Shown piece by piece: positions 35,334 through 42,508 of a DNA stretch of 64,000 bases. Each line of letters opens with the position of its first letter. Position 1 is the stretch's first letter. Below the pieces are notes generated by a model. The model saw nothing but the letters and a program-made list of their open reading frames with translations, was not told the DNA's origin and did not search any database. Both the position numbers and the translations under genes were made by a program. Origin of the DNA: Desulfomonile tiedjei (GTDB lineage: Bacteria; Desulfobacterota; Desulfomonilia; Desulfomonilales; Desulfomonilaceae); assembly GCA_016218715.1 (NCBI GenBank), contig JACRDG010000117.1, positions 1 to 64,000 of the forward strand, read 5' to 3'.

Positions 35334-37823
35334 TTGTCACGTATACAGCTCACGCGGCGCGGCGTACCGGAGAAGCGGCATTCCCTGGCGCTGGAGCGCA
35401 TCTGCGAGGTCCTCGGAATCCCGGGATGCCGGACCGCGGGATTCGTGGAGTCGCTCCCCTTTTCCCTCAACGACACGACCTCCGGGTCGGAAACCGAGTT
35501 GCAGGCCGCAGTATCCGGACCCAGGGGGAGCGTCGACCTTCCCATAACCATCGAAAGATCCAACTACTTCGCCAACCTTATCAAAAGGGCTGCCGCGGGG
35601 GATACCTCACGCAGCGTCCTCACGGACCTGGAGCGGTACCTCGACAGCAATCCCGGGGAGGTGTGGGAAAATAGCTGGGTGAGGTTTCCTGCGGGCAAAC
35701 TGAGCCCATTCGCCCGGGGAGTCCTGGATCGCGATCTCCTGCGCAGCAAGAGCTGCTCAGGCGGCCACTTGCGAGCTGATTCCGGAAAATTCGTGTTCTG
35801 CCATCGAGGAGAGGAACATCTTCGCATACCGATCAGCTATCTGATAAAACTGGCTCTGGCAGACATTATCGGCTCACAGGACGGCCTTCCACGTTCGATC
35901 GAGGAGACCGGCCGTCGCCTCATGCGGCACCTGTTGAACGACAATACCTCTCCCGAGACATTCTCGTTCTACGTTGTGCCGGTACGGCCGGAGAGCGGGT
36001 CCGGCAAAGCGCTGGCGCGAGAGACTTCCAAGCGGTTCCTGCTGACGCAATTACTCGTCATGTATGCCAATGAGAAGTTTTCGCTGAGAGAAGCCGGCCA
36101 GCAGGCTCTCCTCTACTTCTCTCCGCATCCTCCCGTCCGCCAGAAGCAGTTGAATGAGAGCATCTCGGATTCGTTCTATCGAGAACTCTTCATGAGTCCT
36201 TGTCTCTCCGGATGGGACAACGGCGAAGAGAAGCACGCATACATGTGCCTATGCCACCAGGTCCTCAGCCGAAGTCAGTTGAACGCGGTGGCCAAGTTGA
36301 GGGAAGCGGGGATCATGACAAGGAATTTGGTCGTGCTTCCCACAGTGTCGAATATTAGCCTTGCCAACAACGGGACACACGTAAGCCTCGGGAGCGTCAA
36401 ACTTACCCGGATCCAACAGGACGAACGGTCGGGATTCGACCGCCGCCACGAGAAATACCTGGGTGACCTGGTCATCAAGATCGTGGAGCATTTTCTGCCG
36501 CTTTTCGTAGGAACCTACAGCGCCGCACCGTACCGGCTCGACTTTACGGACTTTCACCCGGAGCAGGTCCTCGGGTTCTTGCCGCACGAACTCGACTATA
36601 CGCACCTGAGGATGCTCTGGCGGCGATGGAAGAAAAAGGCCAGCCTCAAGGTATTCGGCCAACCCGTCACCCCTTTCGGGCTGAGGTCACTCGACCGTCT
36701 GTTGAGTGCGGTGTTTTGCATGAGGGGCGATTTCATTCCGGATTTTCGGCTCGTTGACTATCCGGTGAGCCTGTTGAGCACGGATCGCAGCCCGGCCTTC
36801 GACGGAACCCTCGACAGTGAAAATAGGCTCAAGCAGGATCTGGCGGAACTCGGGGTGTTCGACACCAAGATGGCTCTGTACGAACTCTATAGGCTCCGGG
36901 AACACGCGAGAGCGGGATTCTCCGGCTTTGAGGGACGCCATTACAGCTTGTTCCCCGGCCTTACCGATGACATGGGCTCCGCCGTGGACCTCCAGGTCCT
37001 TGTTACGGCCCTGGCATTCAAATACGTCCTGCAAGGATCGGTTACCCATGCTCACATTCCCGATGATCCGCACATAGAGAGCGAGCGACGGCAGATCTTC
37101 TTCGGCGCGGCCATAGGGGTCCCCACCTTTTACGTAAGAGAGGACACCGGTAACCATTTCTTGAGAGATCTGGTGCACCGGACAAGCGGAATTCGCTCGA
37201 GCCGACGATACCCCGGATATCTGAGGGTCTACAATCGACAATTCCGCCGTGCGCTGGCCGAAGTACTGGTGACCGACGCCGCGGACCTCGTCGAAATGCT
37301 CCATTTGGCCGAAACGATGAAAGATCTCACCGCGAGGCTTGAAGCACCCGAAGAGGTGTCTGCAGAGGGGAAGCTCGTGCGCGGTATCCTGGCTGCATTG
37401 GGTGTGGCCTCTCCGATGAGCGTCGAGGCACAGGAGTTTAATCTCGCGGCGGAACGATACTATCGGACGAGCTTGAGGGCGCGACACATCGAGGAGGCGT
37501 TCGCCTTCCTGGAGCGAGATTTCAGGACCGGTAACGCAGGACTGATTGCAGGCGATAGCGAACATGCCGCGGCCATTCGGTATGCCCTGAACGATCGGAG
37601 CCCATTGGACTTCCTTCATGCGGTCAAGCAGGGTGTCTTGAGCGAAGGGATCGAGTTGGAGGAACTGGTAAAGCTCATCAACCTGCTTCTCGCGAACACG
37701 CGGCGCGACATAATGCACATGAAGAGGCTTTCCGAAAGGAGCGAGACGGATGATCGCGATCCGGCACCAATATGTAGATCGGGAGACGGGCCAAATCTGT
37801 ACGGAACCCCTGTTCTGGGATAG
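35334..37823 (+). CDS. large protein of unknown function, paired with the PSD-like gene
   Basis: 829 residues from a TTG at 35334 that has GGAGGG six bases upstream. I recognise no domain. It lacks a signal peptide and obvious membrane segments. Visible traits: a charged N-terminus, several long amphipathic helices, cysteines in pairs around 310-330 (MCLCHQVLSR), and a helix-rich C-terminal third (NTRRDIMHMKRLSERS). The stop lies 74 bases past the start of the PSD-like gene, so the two are translationally linked. It might help process, position or regulate that enzyme, or act on the same envelope substrate (inference from context only). Confidence 0.65.
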   Translation: MSRIQLTRRGVPEKRHSLALERICEVLGIPGCRTAGFVESLPFSLNDTTSGSETELQAAVSGPRGSVDLPITIERSNYFANLIKRAAAGDTSRSVLTDLERYLDSNPGEVWENSWVRFPAGKLSPFARGVLDRDLLRSKSCSGGHLRADSGKFVFCHRGEEHLRIPISYLIKLALADIIGSQDGLPRSIEETGRRLMRHLLNDNTSPETFSFYVVPVRPESGSGKALARETSKRFLLTQLLVMYANEKFSLREAGQQALLYFSPHPPVRQKQLNESISDSFYRELFMSPCLSGWDNGEEKHAYMCLCHQVLSRSQLNAVAKLREAGIMTRNLVVLPTVSNISLANNGTHVSLGSVKLTRIQQDERSGFDRRHEKYLGDLVIKIVEHFLPLFVGTYSAAPYRLDFTDFHPEQVLGFLPHELDYTHLRMLWRRWKKKASLKVFGQPVTPFGLRSLDRLLSAVFCMRGDFIPDFRLVDYPVSLLSTDRSPAFDGTLDSENRLKQDLAELGVFDTKMALYELYRLREHARAGFSGFEGRHYSLFPGLTDDMGSAVDLQVLVTALAFKYVLQGSVTHAHIPDDPHIESERRQIFFGAAIGVPTFYVREDTGNHFLRDLVHRTSGIRSSRRYPGYLRVYNRQFRRALAEVLVTDAADLVEMLHLAETMKDLTARLEAPEEVSAEGKLVRGILAALGVASPMSVEAQEFNLAAERYYRTSLRARHIEEAFAFLERDFRTGNAGLIAGDSEHAAAIRYALNDRSPLDFLHAVKQGVLSEGIELEELVKLINLLLANTRRDIMHMKRLSERSETDDRDPAPICRSGDGPNLYGTPVLG

Positions 37824-38757
37824 CGCGATCGGGTGGCTCTATTCGGACGCGCGAGAAACGGGATCCAGGCTATACCGGGCATTCACCTCGGCACGAGCTT
37901 CCCGGATGCTCGCGTTGCTCAACTACGACTTTCCGGTGAGTCGTGCCACCAGGAGGTTTCTCAACGACTGCGGCACTGACCTGACCGAGTCGGTTGAAAG
38001 ACCGGAGAGGCTGAACACAGCGAGAAAGCTTTTTGAACGTCGGATTCGCTACTGGGAATGCCGCCCCATGCCGATTCAGCCCGAATTCGTGGTCGCTCCC
38101 GCCGATTCGAGGGTCATCGTCGGGTCGTTGAGCGAGCGATCGGCGCTCTTCCTGAAGGATAAATTCTTTGATTCCGAGGAGCTTCTCGGGAGCAACAAGT
38201 CGCAATGGATGGCAACCTTCGAACAGGGGGACTTCGCGATCTTTCGGCTGACTCCGGACAAATACCATTACAACCACGCACCGGTCGCGGGTGTTGTCGA
38301 GGATTTCTACGAGATCTCGGGAGGATACCACTCGTGTAATCCGGGAGCGGTTGTCAGTGTGGTCACACCGTATTCGAAGAATAAGAGGGTGGTGACCGTC
38401 ATCGACACTGAGGTACCCGGCGGTTCGGGAGTGGGCCTGGTAGCGATGATCGAGGTCGTTGCGCTGATGATCGGGGATATCGTCCAGGCGTACAGCGAAA
38501 AGGAATACGAAGACCCTCGGCCTGTCGTCAAGGGAATGTTCTTGAAAAAAGGCGTGCCGAAGAGCCTCTACCGCCCTGGAAGCAGCACCGACGTTTTGCT
38601 CTTTCAGAAGGGGCGCGTCGGATTTGCGGAAGACTTGATCCGGAACATGGGGCGACCCGACGTCCAAAGCCGGTTTTCCGTGGGCTTCGGCCGATCCCTG
38701 GCAGAGACCGATGTCAAGGTCCGGTCTCTGATCGCAATCCGGCGGGAGGAAGTCTAG
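37750..38757 (+). CDS. phosphatidylserine-decarboxylase-like protein (pyruvoyl-type)
   Basis: 335 residues. The family landmarks of pyruvoyl PS decarboxylases are present: the VAPADS stretch with Asp119 (usually PADG), the FFDSEELLG block, FRLTPDKYHYNHAPVAG with His173 and His176, and a self-cleavage-type Gly-Ser-Ser-Thr at 277-280 (canonical LGST). The enzyme would release CO2 from phosphatidylserine to make phosphatidylethanolamine; a different acceptor is possible because GSST and PADS deviate from the canonical forms. GGAG eight bases before the ATG supports the start. It overlaps the 829-residue gene by 74 bases. The housekeeping psd gene is presumably elsewhere. Confidence 0.7.
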   Translation: MIAIRHQYVDRETGQICTEPLFWDSAIGWLYSDARETGSRLYRAFTSARASRMLALLNYDFPVSRATRRFLNDCGTDLTESVERPERLNTARKLFERRIRYWECRPMPIQPEFVVAPADSRVIVGSLSERSALFLKDKFFDSEELLGSNKSQWMATFEQGDFAIFRLTPDKYHYNHAPVAGVVEDFYEISGGYHSCNPGAVVSVVTPYSKNKRVVTVIDTEVPGGSGVGLVAMIEVVALMIGDIVQAYSEKEYEDPRPVVKGMFLKKGVPKSLYRPGSSTDVLLFQKGRVGFAEDLIRNMGRPDVQSRFSVGFGRSLAETDVKVRSLIAIRREEV

Positions 38758-38820
38758 GAGGCTGTTGCGTAACGCAATGTTTCCCCGACAACGCGCTACG
38801 ATGCCGGTCCATGGGGAAAT

Positions 38821-38854
38821 GACAGGCAGGGCGCCTGTCCCACCAATACAGCCA
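38821..38854 (-). repeat. copy of the GGTGGGACAGGC intergenic family
   Basis: On the minus strand it reads GGCTGTATTGGTGGGACAGG and continues to CTGTC, closely matching 9887-9922. It is in the gap between the PSD-like gene and the Lgt-like gene. Confidence 0.55.
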
Positions 38855-38965
38855 GGGAGGCCGCGGTGGTTGACACAAACCGCGTCCCGCGAGAATCCGC
38901 GACCGTATTTACCCATCCGAGGACCTATCAGGGCAGTGACACTATGCTTAGAGGAGATTTGTTGT

Positions 38966-40018
38966 ATGTGGGATGCAGCGTTTATTTCCGCAATGGGTCT
39001 GTTGTTCGCGATGCTCCTTCGGTGGGCGTGCAGAACGTTGCCGGGAGAGGACTGGCAGATAATGGCCGCCGTTCCTGTTGCCAAACGAGACTCGGCCACC
39101 TGGGTCGGGGCCAACTTGACCTATTACGGCCTCTTCGTTTCGGGTTCGTGTGTATTGGGGGTGACCCTGTTTCTCGTGCTGATGGGGGCAGTGGGCTGCC
39201 AGGCAAGGATCTCTCTCCTTGTCGTGCTCGTTCTGCTCGGGCTCTGTGTGCCGGCTTCCAACGTTCTCGCTCGTCTCGTCGAGAAGAAGCATCATACGCT
39301 TACCATAGGTGGCGCTTCCTTTCTGGGCGTGCTCGTAACGCCAGGCATCCTCTGGTGCGCAAATGCTATTGCCGAGTCCGCAGCTAATCTGCCCGTGCCG
39401 ATGGTCCCGGCGCTTGCCTCTCTTTCCATCGCGTACGCCATAGGTGAGGGGGTGGGTCGGCTGGCTTGCATAAGCTTCGGCTGTTGTTACGGGAAGCCGT
39501 TGGCCGACTGTTCCCCATGGATACGCCGGGCCATCGGAGCTCACGGTTTCGTGTTCAGCGGTTCCACCAAGAAGATAGCGTACGAGGGAGGGTCGTTGGG
39601 CAAAGAGGTGGTCCCCATACAAGCCATGACTTCAGCTGTTTTCCTCGGCATCGGTCTCGTCTCCATGTTCCTTTACCTCGGGAACCACCATTTCGCTGCC
39701 GTAGCGGTATCCATCGTGATGACGCAAACATGGAGGGCTCTCTCCGAAACCTTGCGGGCTGACTATCGGGGTGGAGGAACGTTCTCCGCGTATCAGGTCA
39801 TGGCAGTCGTGGCAGCTATCTACACGTTGGGTCTCTTATGGATCTTGCCGGCGGAGCCGGTTCCTCCTGCGAGTCTGGCTGCAGGGGTGACCGCTCTGTG
39901 GGATCCGGTGGTGCCTTTCGCGCTACAATCGCTCGGGCTGGCGGTCTTCTTGTTTTCAGGCCGCAGCCGGGTGACGGGGTCGACCCTCTCGTTTCACGTC
40001 CTCCCCGACAGGCTGTAG
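38966..40018 (+). CDS. Lgt-like (prolipoprotein diacylglyceryl transferase family) membrane protein
   Basis: 350 residues, about 8 membrane helices. Residues EGVGRLACISFGCCYGKPL echo the Lgt signature GRLGNF-NGELYG, with the arginine kept and the Asn replaced; the later VVPIQAMTSAVFLGI resembles the HPTQLYE region loosely. Lgt moves diacylglycerol from phosphatidylglycerol to the lipobox cysteine of prolipoproteins. The divergences suggest a specialised acyl or diacylglyceryl transferase rather than the housekeeping Lgt. The start at 38966 is favoured by GAGGAG nine bases upstream, though the frame is open 67 codons further. It follows the PSD-like gene, a neighbour that also concerns phospholipids. 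Confidence 0.6.
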   Translation: MWDAAFISAMGLLFAMLLRWACRTLPGEDWQIMAAVPVAKRDSATWVGANLTYYGLFVSGSCVLGVTLFLVLMGAVGCQARISLLVVLVLLGLCVPASNVLARLVEKKHHTLTIGGASFLGVLVTPGILWCANAIAESAANLPVPMVPALASLSIAYAIGEGVGRLACISFGCCYGKPLADCSPWIRRAIGAHGFVFSGSTKKIAYEGGSLGKEVVPIQAMTSAVFLGIGLVSMFLYLGNHHFAAVAVSIVMTQTWRALSETLRADYRGGGTFSAYQVMAVVAAIYTLGLLWILPAEPVPPASLAAGVTALWDPVVPFALQSLGLAVFLFSGRSRVTGSTLSFHVLPDRL

Positions 40019-40179
40019 CACCGGTGTGGCTGCCAAGAAGCATGGCAGTTACCGCATCTGCTGCCTGCTTCACCCAACTGACCTGGAGGCCATGGCACCA
40101 ATCCATGATTCGCGGTCGCCGCATGGCCACGGTCTCCATGCCGGTCCGAAATCTTGGCATCTGTCGTGAATTTTTTGCG

Positions 40180-40233
40180 ATAACTGAAATCTCACCGAAC
40201 CCTCATTTCAATCTGACCCCAGCCTCCTATGAT
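40180..40233 (+). promoter_or_regulatory. possible Pho-box-like array and promoter before the ankyrin gene
   Basis: Seven-base units at 40180, 40191, 40202 and 40213 (ATAACTG, CTCACCG, CTCATTT, CTGACCC), each separated by four bases, give an 11-base period. Eight bases after CTGACCC comes TATGAT (40228-40233), a -10-like box. The same 8-base gap is seen in the better array before arsC. The units match the Pho box less well than those before pstS, so this is tentative. Confidence 0.4.
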
Positions 40234-40275
40234 TTGGGTACACAGAAAATCACAAAGAGAGGAGGCAACGACTCA

Positions 40276-41178
40276 ATGACAGCACTAGCAGCCATGATGG
40301 GAAAGGAGAACGGGCCTGCCACGAGATCGGTTGCGGACAGTCGCGAGCTGATAATTGCCGCTCGTTCAGGAGATCTCGCCAGACTTAAAAGTTGCCTTGA
40401 CCGAGGCGCGGACTTCAATTGCCGAGACGAAGAAGGGAAAACTGCCCTCATTTGGGCCTGTGCGGAGAATCACCGGGGCGCGATGAAGTTCTTGCTCCAA
40501 CGAAGGGCCAAGGTTAACGCAGCAACGCCACACGGGATCACCGCATTGATAGCGGCCGCCATGGGCGGGCACACGGACGCGATGGAACTGCTGCTCCGGA
40601 ATGGCGCGGACGTCAATATGAAGGAACGCCTCATGGGGTCAACCCCCCTGCTCATGGCCTCGTTCGCGGGTTTCGAGAGAATAGCCGCACGACTGTTAGA
40701 CCACGGCGCGGCAGTGAACGCGCGAGACAAGGATGGGAGAACCCCGCTGCTGGAAGCCTCCTTCACCGGTCACCTCGAAATCGTTCGACTGCTCCTGGAG
40801 CACGGGGCAAACGTGCACGCGAAAAATCGCTTTGGCAGCACTCCGTTGATGGCAGCCGCGGTGGGCGGGCATTGCGAGATCGTGACGCTCCTCTTCGATC
40901 GAGGAGCGGATGTCAATGCCAGGAACAAGTTCGGCAAAACTCCGCTGCTGGAAGCGTCACTCGCGGGATGCGCCCGGACGGTCGAGTTCCTTTTGGACAA
41001 CGGCGCAGATATCCTAGCTGAGGACGTGAATGGGAAGAATGCGCTTATCCTGGCCTTCGATTGTGGCCATCCGGACGTGGTGCGGCTCCTGGAAGACAGG
41101 AGTGTCCCGCGGCCAACTCCGGTGAAGCACGGCGTGGTGGAATTCGAACCGTTTTCGCCGTTGTACGCAAGAGTTTGA
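40276..41178 (+). CDS. ankyrin-repeat protein
   Basis: 300 residues from ATG 40276 (GGAGG ten bases upstream); the frame is open further upstream but with no supporting site. About eight ankyrin repeats follow a short N-terminal region (repeats of the type GKTALIWACAENHRGAMKFLL and GRTPLLEASFTGHLEIVRLLL, seen in pieces), with a hydrophilic C-terminal tail. No signal or membrane segment. Ankyrin arrays bind proteins; the partner is unknown. It is the first gene of the phosphate-locus side and has a possible Pho-type array before it, so it may belong to the phosphate response. A GGGGG hairpin at 41246-41263 follows it. Confidence 0.85.
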   Translation: MTALAAMMGKENGPATRSVADSRELIIAARSGDLARLKSCLDRGADFNCRDEEGKTALIWACAENHRGAMKFLLQRRAKVNAATPHGITALIAAAMGGHTDAMELLLRNGADVNMKERLMGSTPLLMASFAGFERIAARLLDHGAAVNARDKDGRTPLLEASFTGHLEIVRLLLEHGANVHAKNRFGSTPLMAAAVGGHCEIVTLLFDRGADVNARNKFGKTPLLEASLAGCARTVEFLLDNGADILAEDVNGKNALILAFDCGHPDVVRLLEDRSVPRPTPVKHGVVEFEPFSPLYARV

Positions 41179-41245
41179 CCGGCCCGGTCCCAGCGTTCAA
41201 CCCAGCGTTCAAAGGTCCGGCCGGGGCGAATGGCATTCCTCTATT

Positions 41246-41263
41246 CGGGGGAAAATCCCCCCG
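41246..41263 (+). terminator. GC-rich hairpin after the ankyrin gene
   Basis: CGGGGG, loop AAAAT, then CCCCCCG, 68 bases after the ankyrin stop. No T-run follows, so it is only a possible terminator. The remaining gap up to pstS holds the Pho-type array. Confidence 0.35.
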
Positions 41264-41383
41264 TTCCACGAAGGGAGCCACGGAAGGACTTTGTGCCCAC
41301 TCCTAGCGATCGTTGGTCTCGGAGAATCACCACCATTGCCCTGCCAGAATCCTTATCCCGTCCGGGTCGGGGAACTCCCTAGA

Positions 41384-41423
41384 CTAACGATCTTCTATCG
41401 ATTGCCTAACCATTTTCTAACAT
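41384..41423 (+). promoter_or_regulatory. Pho-box array (four 7-base direct repeats, 11-base period) before pstS
   Basis: CTAACGA (41384), CTATCGA (41395), CTAACCA (41406) and CTAACAT (41417), separated by TCTT, TTGC and TTTT. This is the exact geometry of Pho boxes (7 bases, 4-base AT-rich spacer, 7 bases), here two boxes in tandem, with CTAAC in place of the enterobacterial CTGTC. PhoB encoded at 50342 presumably binds here. The array ends 73 bases before the pstS start; the downstream -10 box is unclear. Confidence 0.75.
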
Positions 41424-41496
41424 ATGGCGAGCATCGTGTGGACAAGCCCTGCACAGGATCGCTCAGCTATACCGAACTGCGACGAGGAGGTTTGAG

Positions 41497-42465
41497 ATGT
41501 TTGTAAGGGCGTGGTCGATTCTCTTCTTGGTCGGTCTTCTCATGGCCACCACGGTCTTTGCCGTCACTGTCGATCCCAGCTTGCCGGATTATAAATCGGT
41601 CAGCGGCGTGTCGGGCAGTCTGAAATCGGTCGGCTCCGATACCTTGAACAATCTTATGAGTCTCTGGTCGGAGGGGTTCAATTCAGCCTATCCAGGGGTC
41701 AAGATCGCGGTAGAAGGAAAGGGGTCCTCAACCGCACCCCCGGCCTTGATAGAAGGGACGGCTCAATTCGGCCCCATGTCCCGGGAGATGCAGTCCAAAG
41801 AAGAAGATGCGTTTGAAAAGAAGTTCGGCTACAAACCCGCCCGTGTTCGAACTGCGGTGGACGCTCTGGCGGTTTTCGTGCACAAAGACAATCCCATCAA
41901 ATGCCTCACGTTGAAGCAAGTCGATGCCATGTTTTCCAAGACGCGCAATGGGGGCCTACCCAAGGATATCGTCACCTGGGGCGATCTCGGGCTGAAAGGT
42001 GAATGGGCCGCCAAGCCAATTTCTCTGTACGGCCGCAATTCCGCGTCGGGCACGTACGGTTTCTTCAAGGAGGTTGCCCTGTTCAAAGGAGACTACAAAG
42101 ACAAGGTGAAGGAGCAGCCCGGCTCCTCAGCAGTCATACAAGGGGTGGCGTCCGACCGATATGCCATAGGGTACTCGGGAGTCGGGTATAAGACGGCCGA
42201 CGTGAGGACGGTTCCTCTCACGATCGAGGAAGGCGAATGCTTTGATGCCACGGCAGAGAGCGCATACAGCGGTGACTATCCTCTCGCCCGGTTTCTCTAC
42301 CTTTACTTGAACAAGAAGCCCAACGAAAAACTCGATCCACTGAGGGCAGCATTCATCGAGTACGTATTGTCCAAGCAAGGCCAGACTGCCGTGATAAAAG
42401 ACGGCTTCTATCCGGTCTCAAAGGCTATCTCGGACGAGGATTTGAAGGCTCTGGGCATCAAGTGA
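41497..42465 (+). CDS. pstS: phosphate-binding protein of the high-affinity Pst ABC transporter
   Basis: 322 residues, with a signal peptide (VRAWSILFLVGLLMATTVFA). Hallmarks of the PBP-like PstS family: KSVGSDTLNNLMSLWSEGF, GKGSSTAPPALIEGTAQFGPMSREM, and YGRNSASGTYGFFK, which supply the phosphate-binding serines and aspartates, then a C-terminal YPLARFLYLYLNKKP. It captures phosphate in the periplasm for the PstCA channel. It heads the pstSCAB operon behind a Pho-box array, and GAGGAGG six bases upstream marks the start. Phosphate starvation should induce it through PhoR-PhoB. Confidence 0.95.
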   Translation: MFVRAWSILFLVGLLMATTVFAVTVDPSLPDYKSVSGVSGSLKSVGSDTLNNLMSLWSEGFNSAYPGVKIAVEGKGSSTAPPALIEGTAQFGPMSREMQSKEEDAFEKKFGYKPARVRTAVDALAVFVHKDNPIKCLTLKQVDAMFSKTRNGGLPKDIVTWGDLGLKGEWAAKPISLYGRNSASGTYGFFKEVALFKGDYKDKVKEQPGSSAVIQGVASDRYAIGYSGVGYKTADVRTVPLTIEEGECFDATAESAYSGDYPLARFLYLYLNKKPNEKLDPLRAAFIEYVLSKQGQTAVIKDGFYPVSKAISDEDLKALGIK

Positions 42466-42508
42466 CCAGCGACCCCGGCACCGAGACCGAGCCACGGAGG
42501 GCGTTAAC

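Noticed and set aside
37870-39114. Minus-strand open frame of 414 codons
   Set aside because: Antisense to the PSD-like gene, which has recognisable motifs; the frame itself has none.
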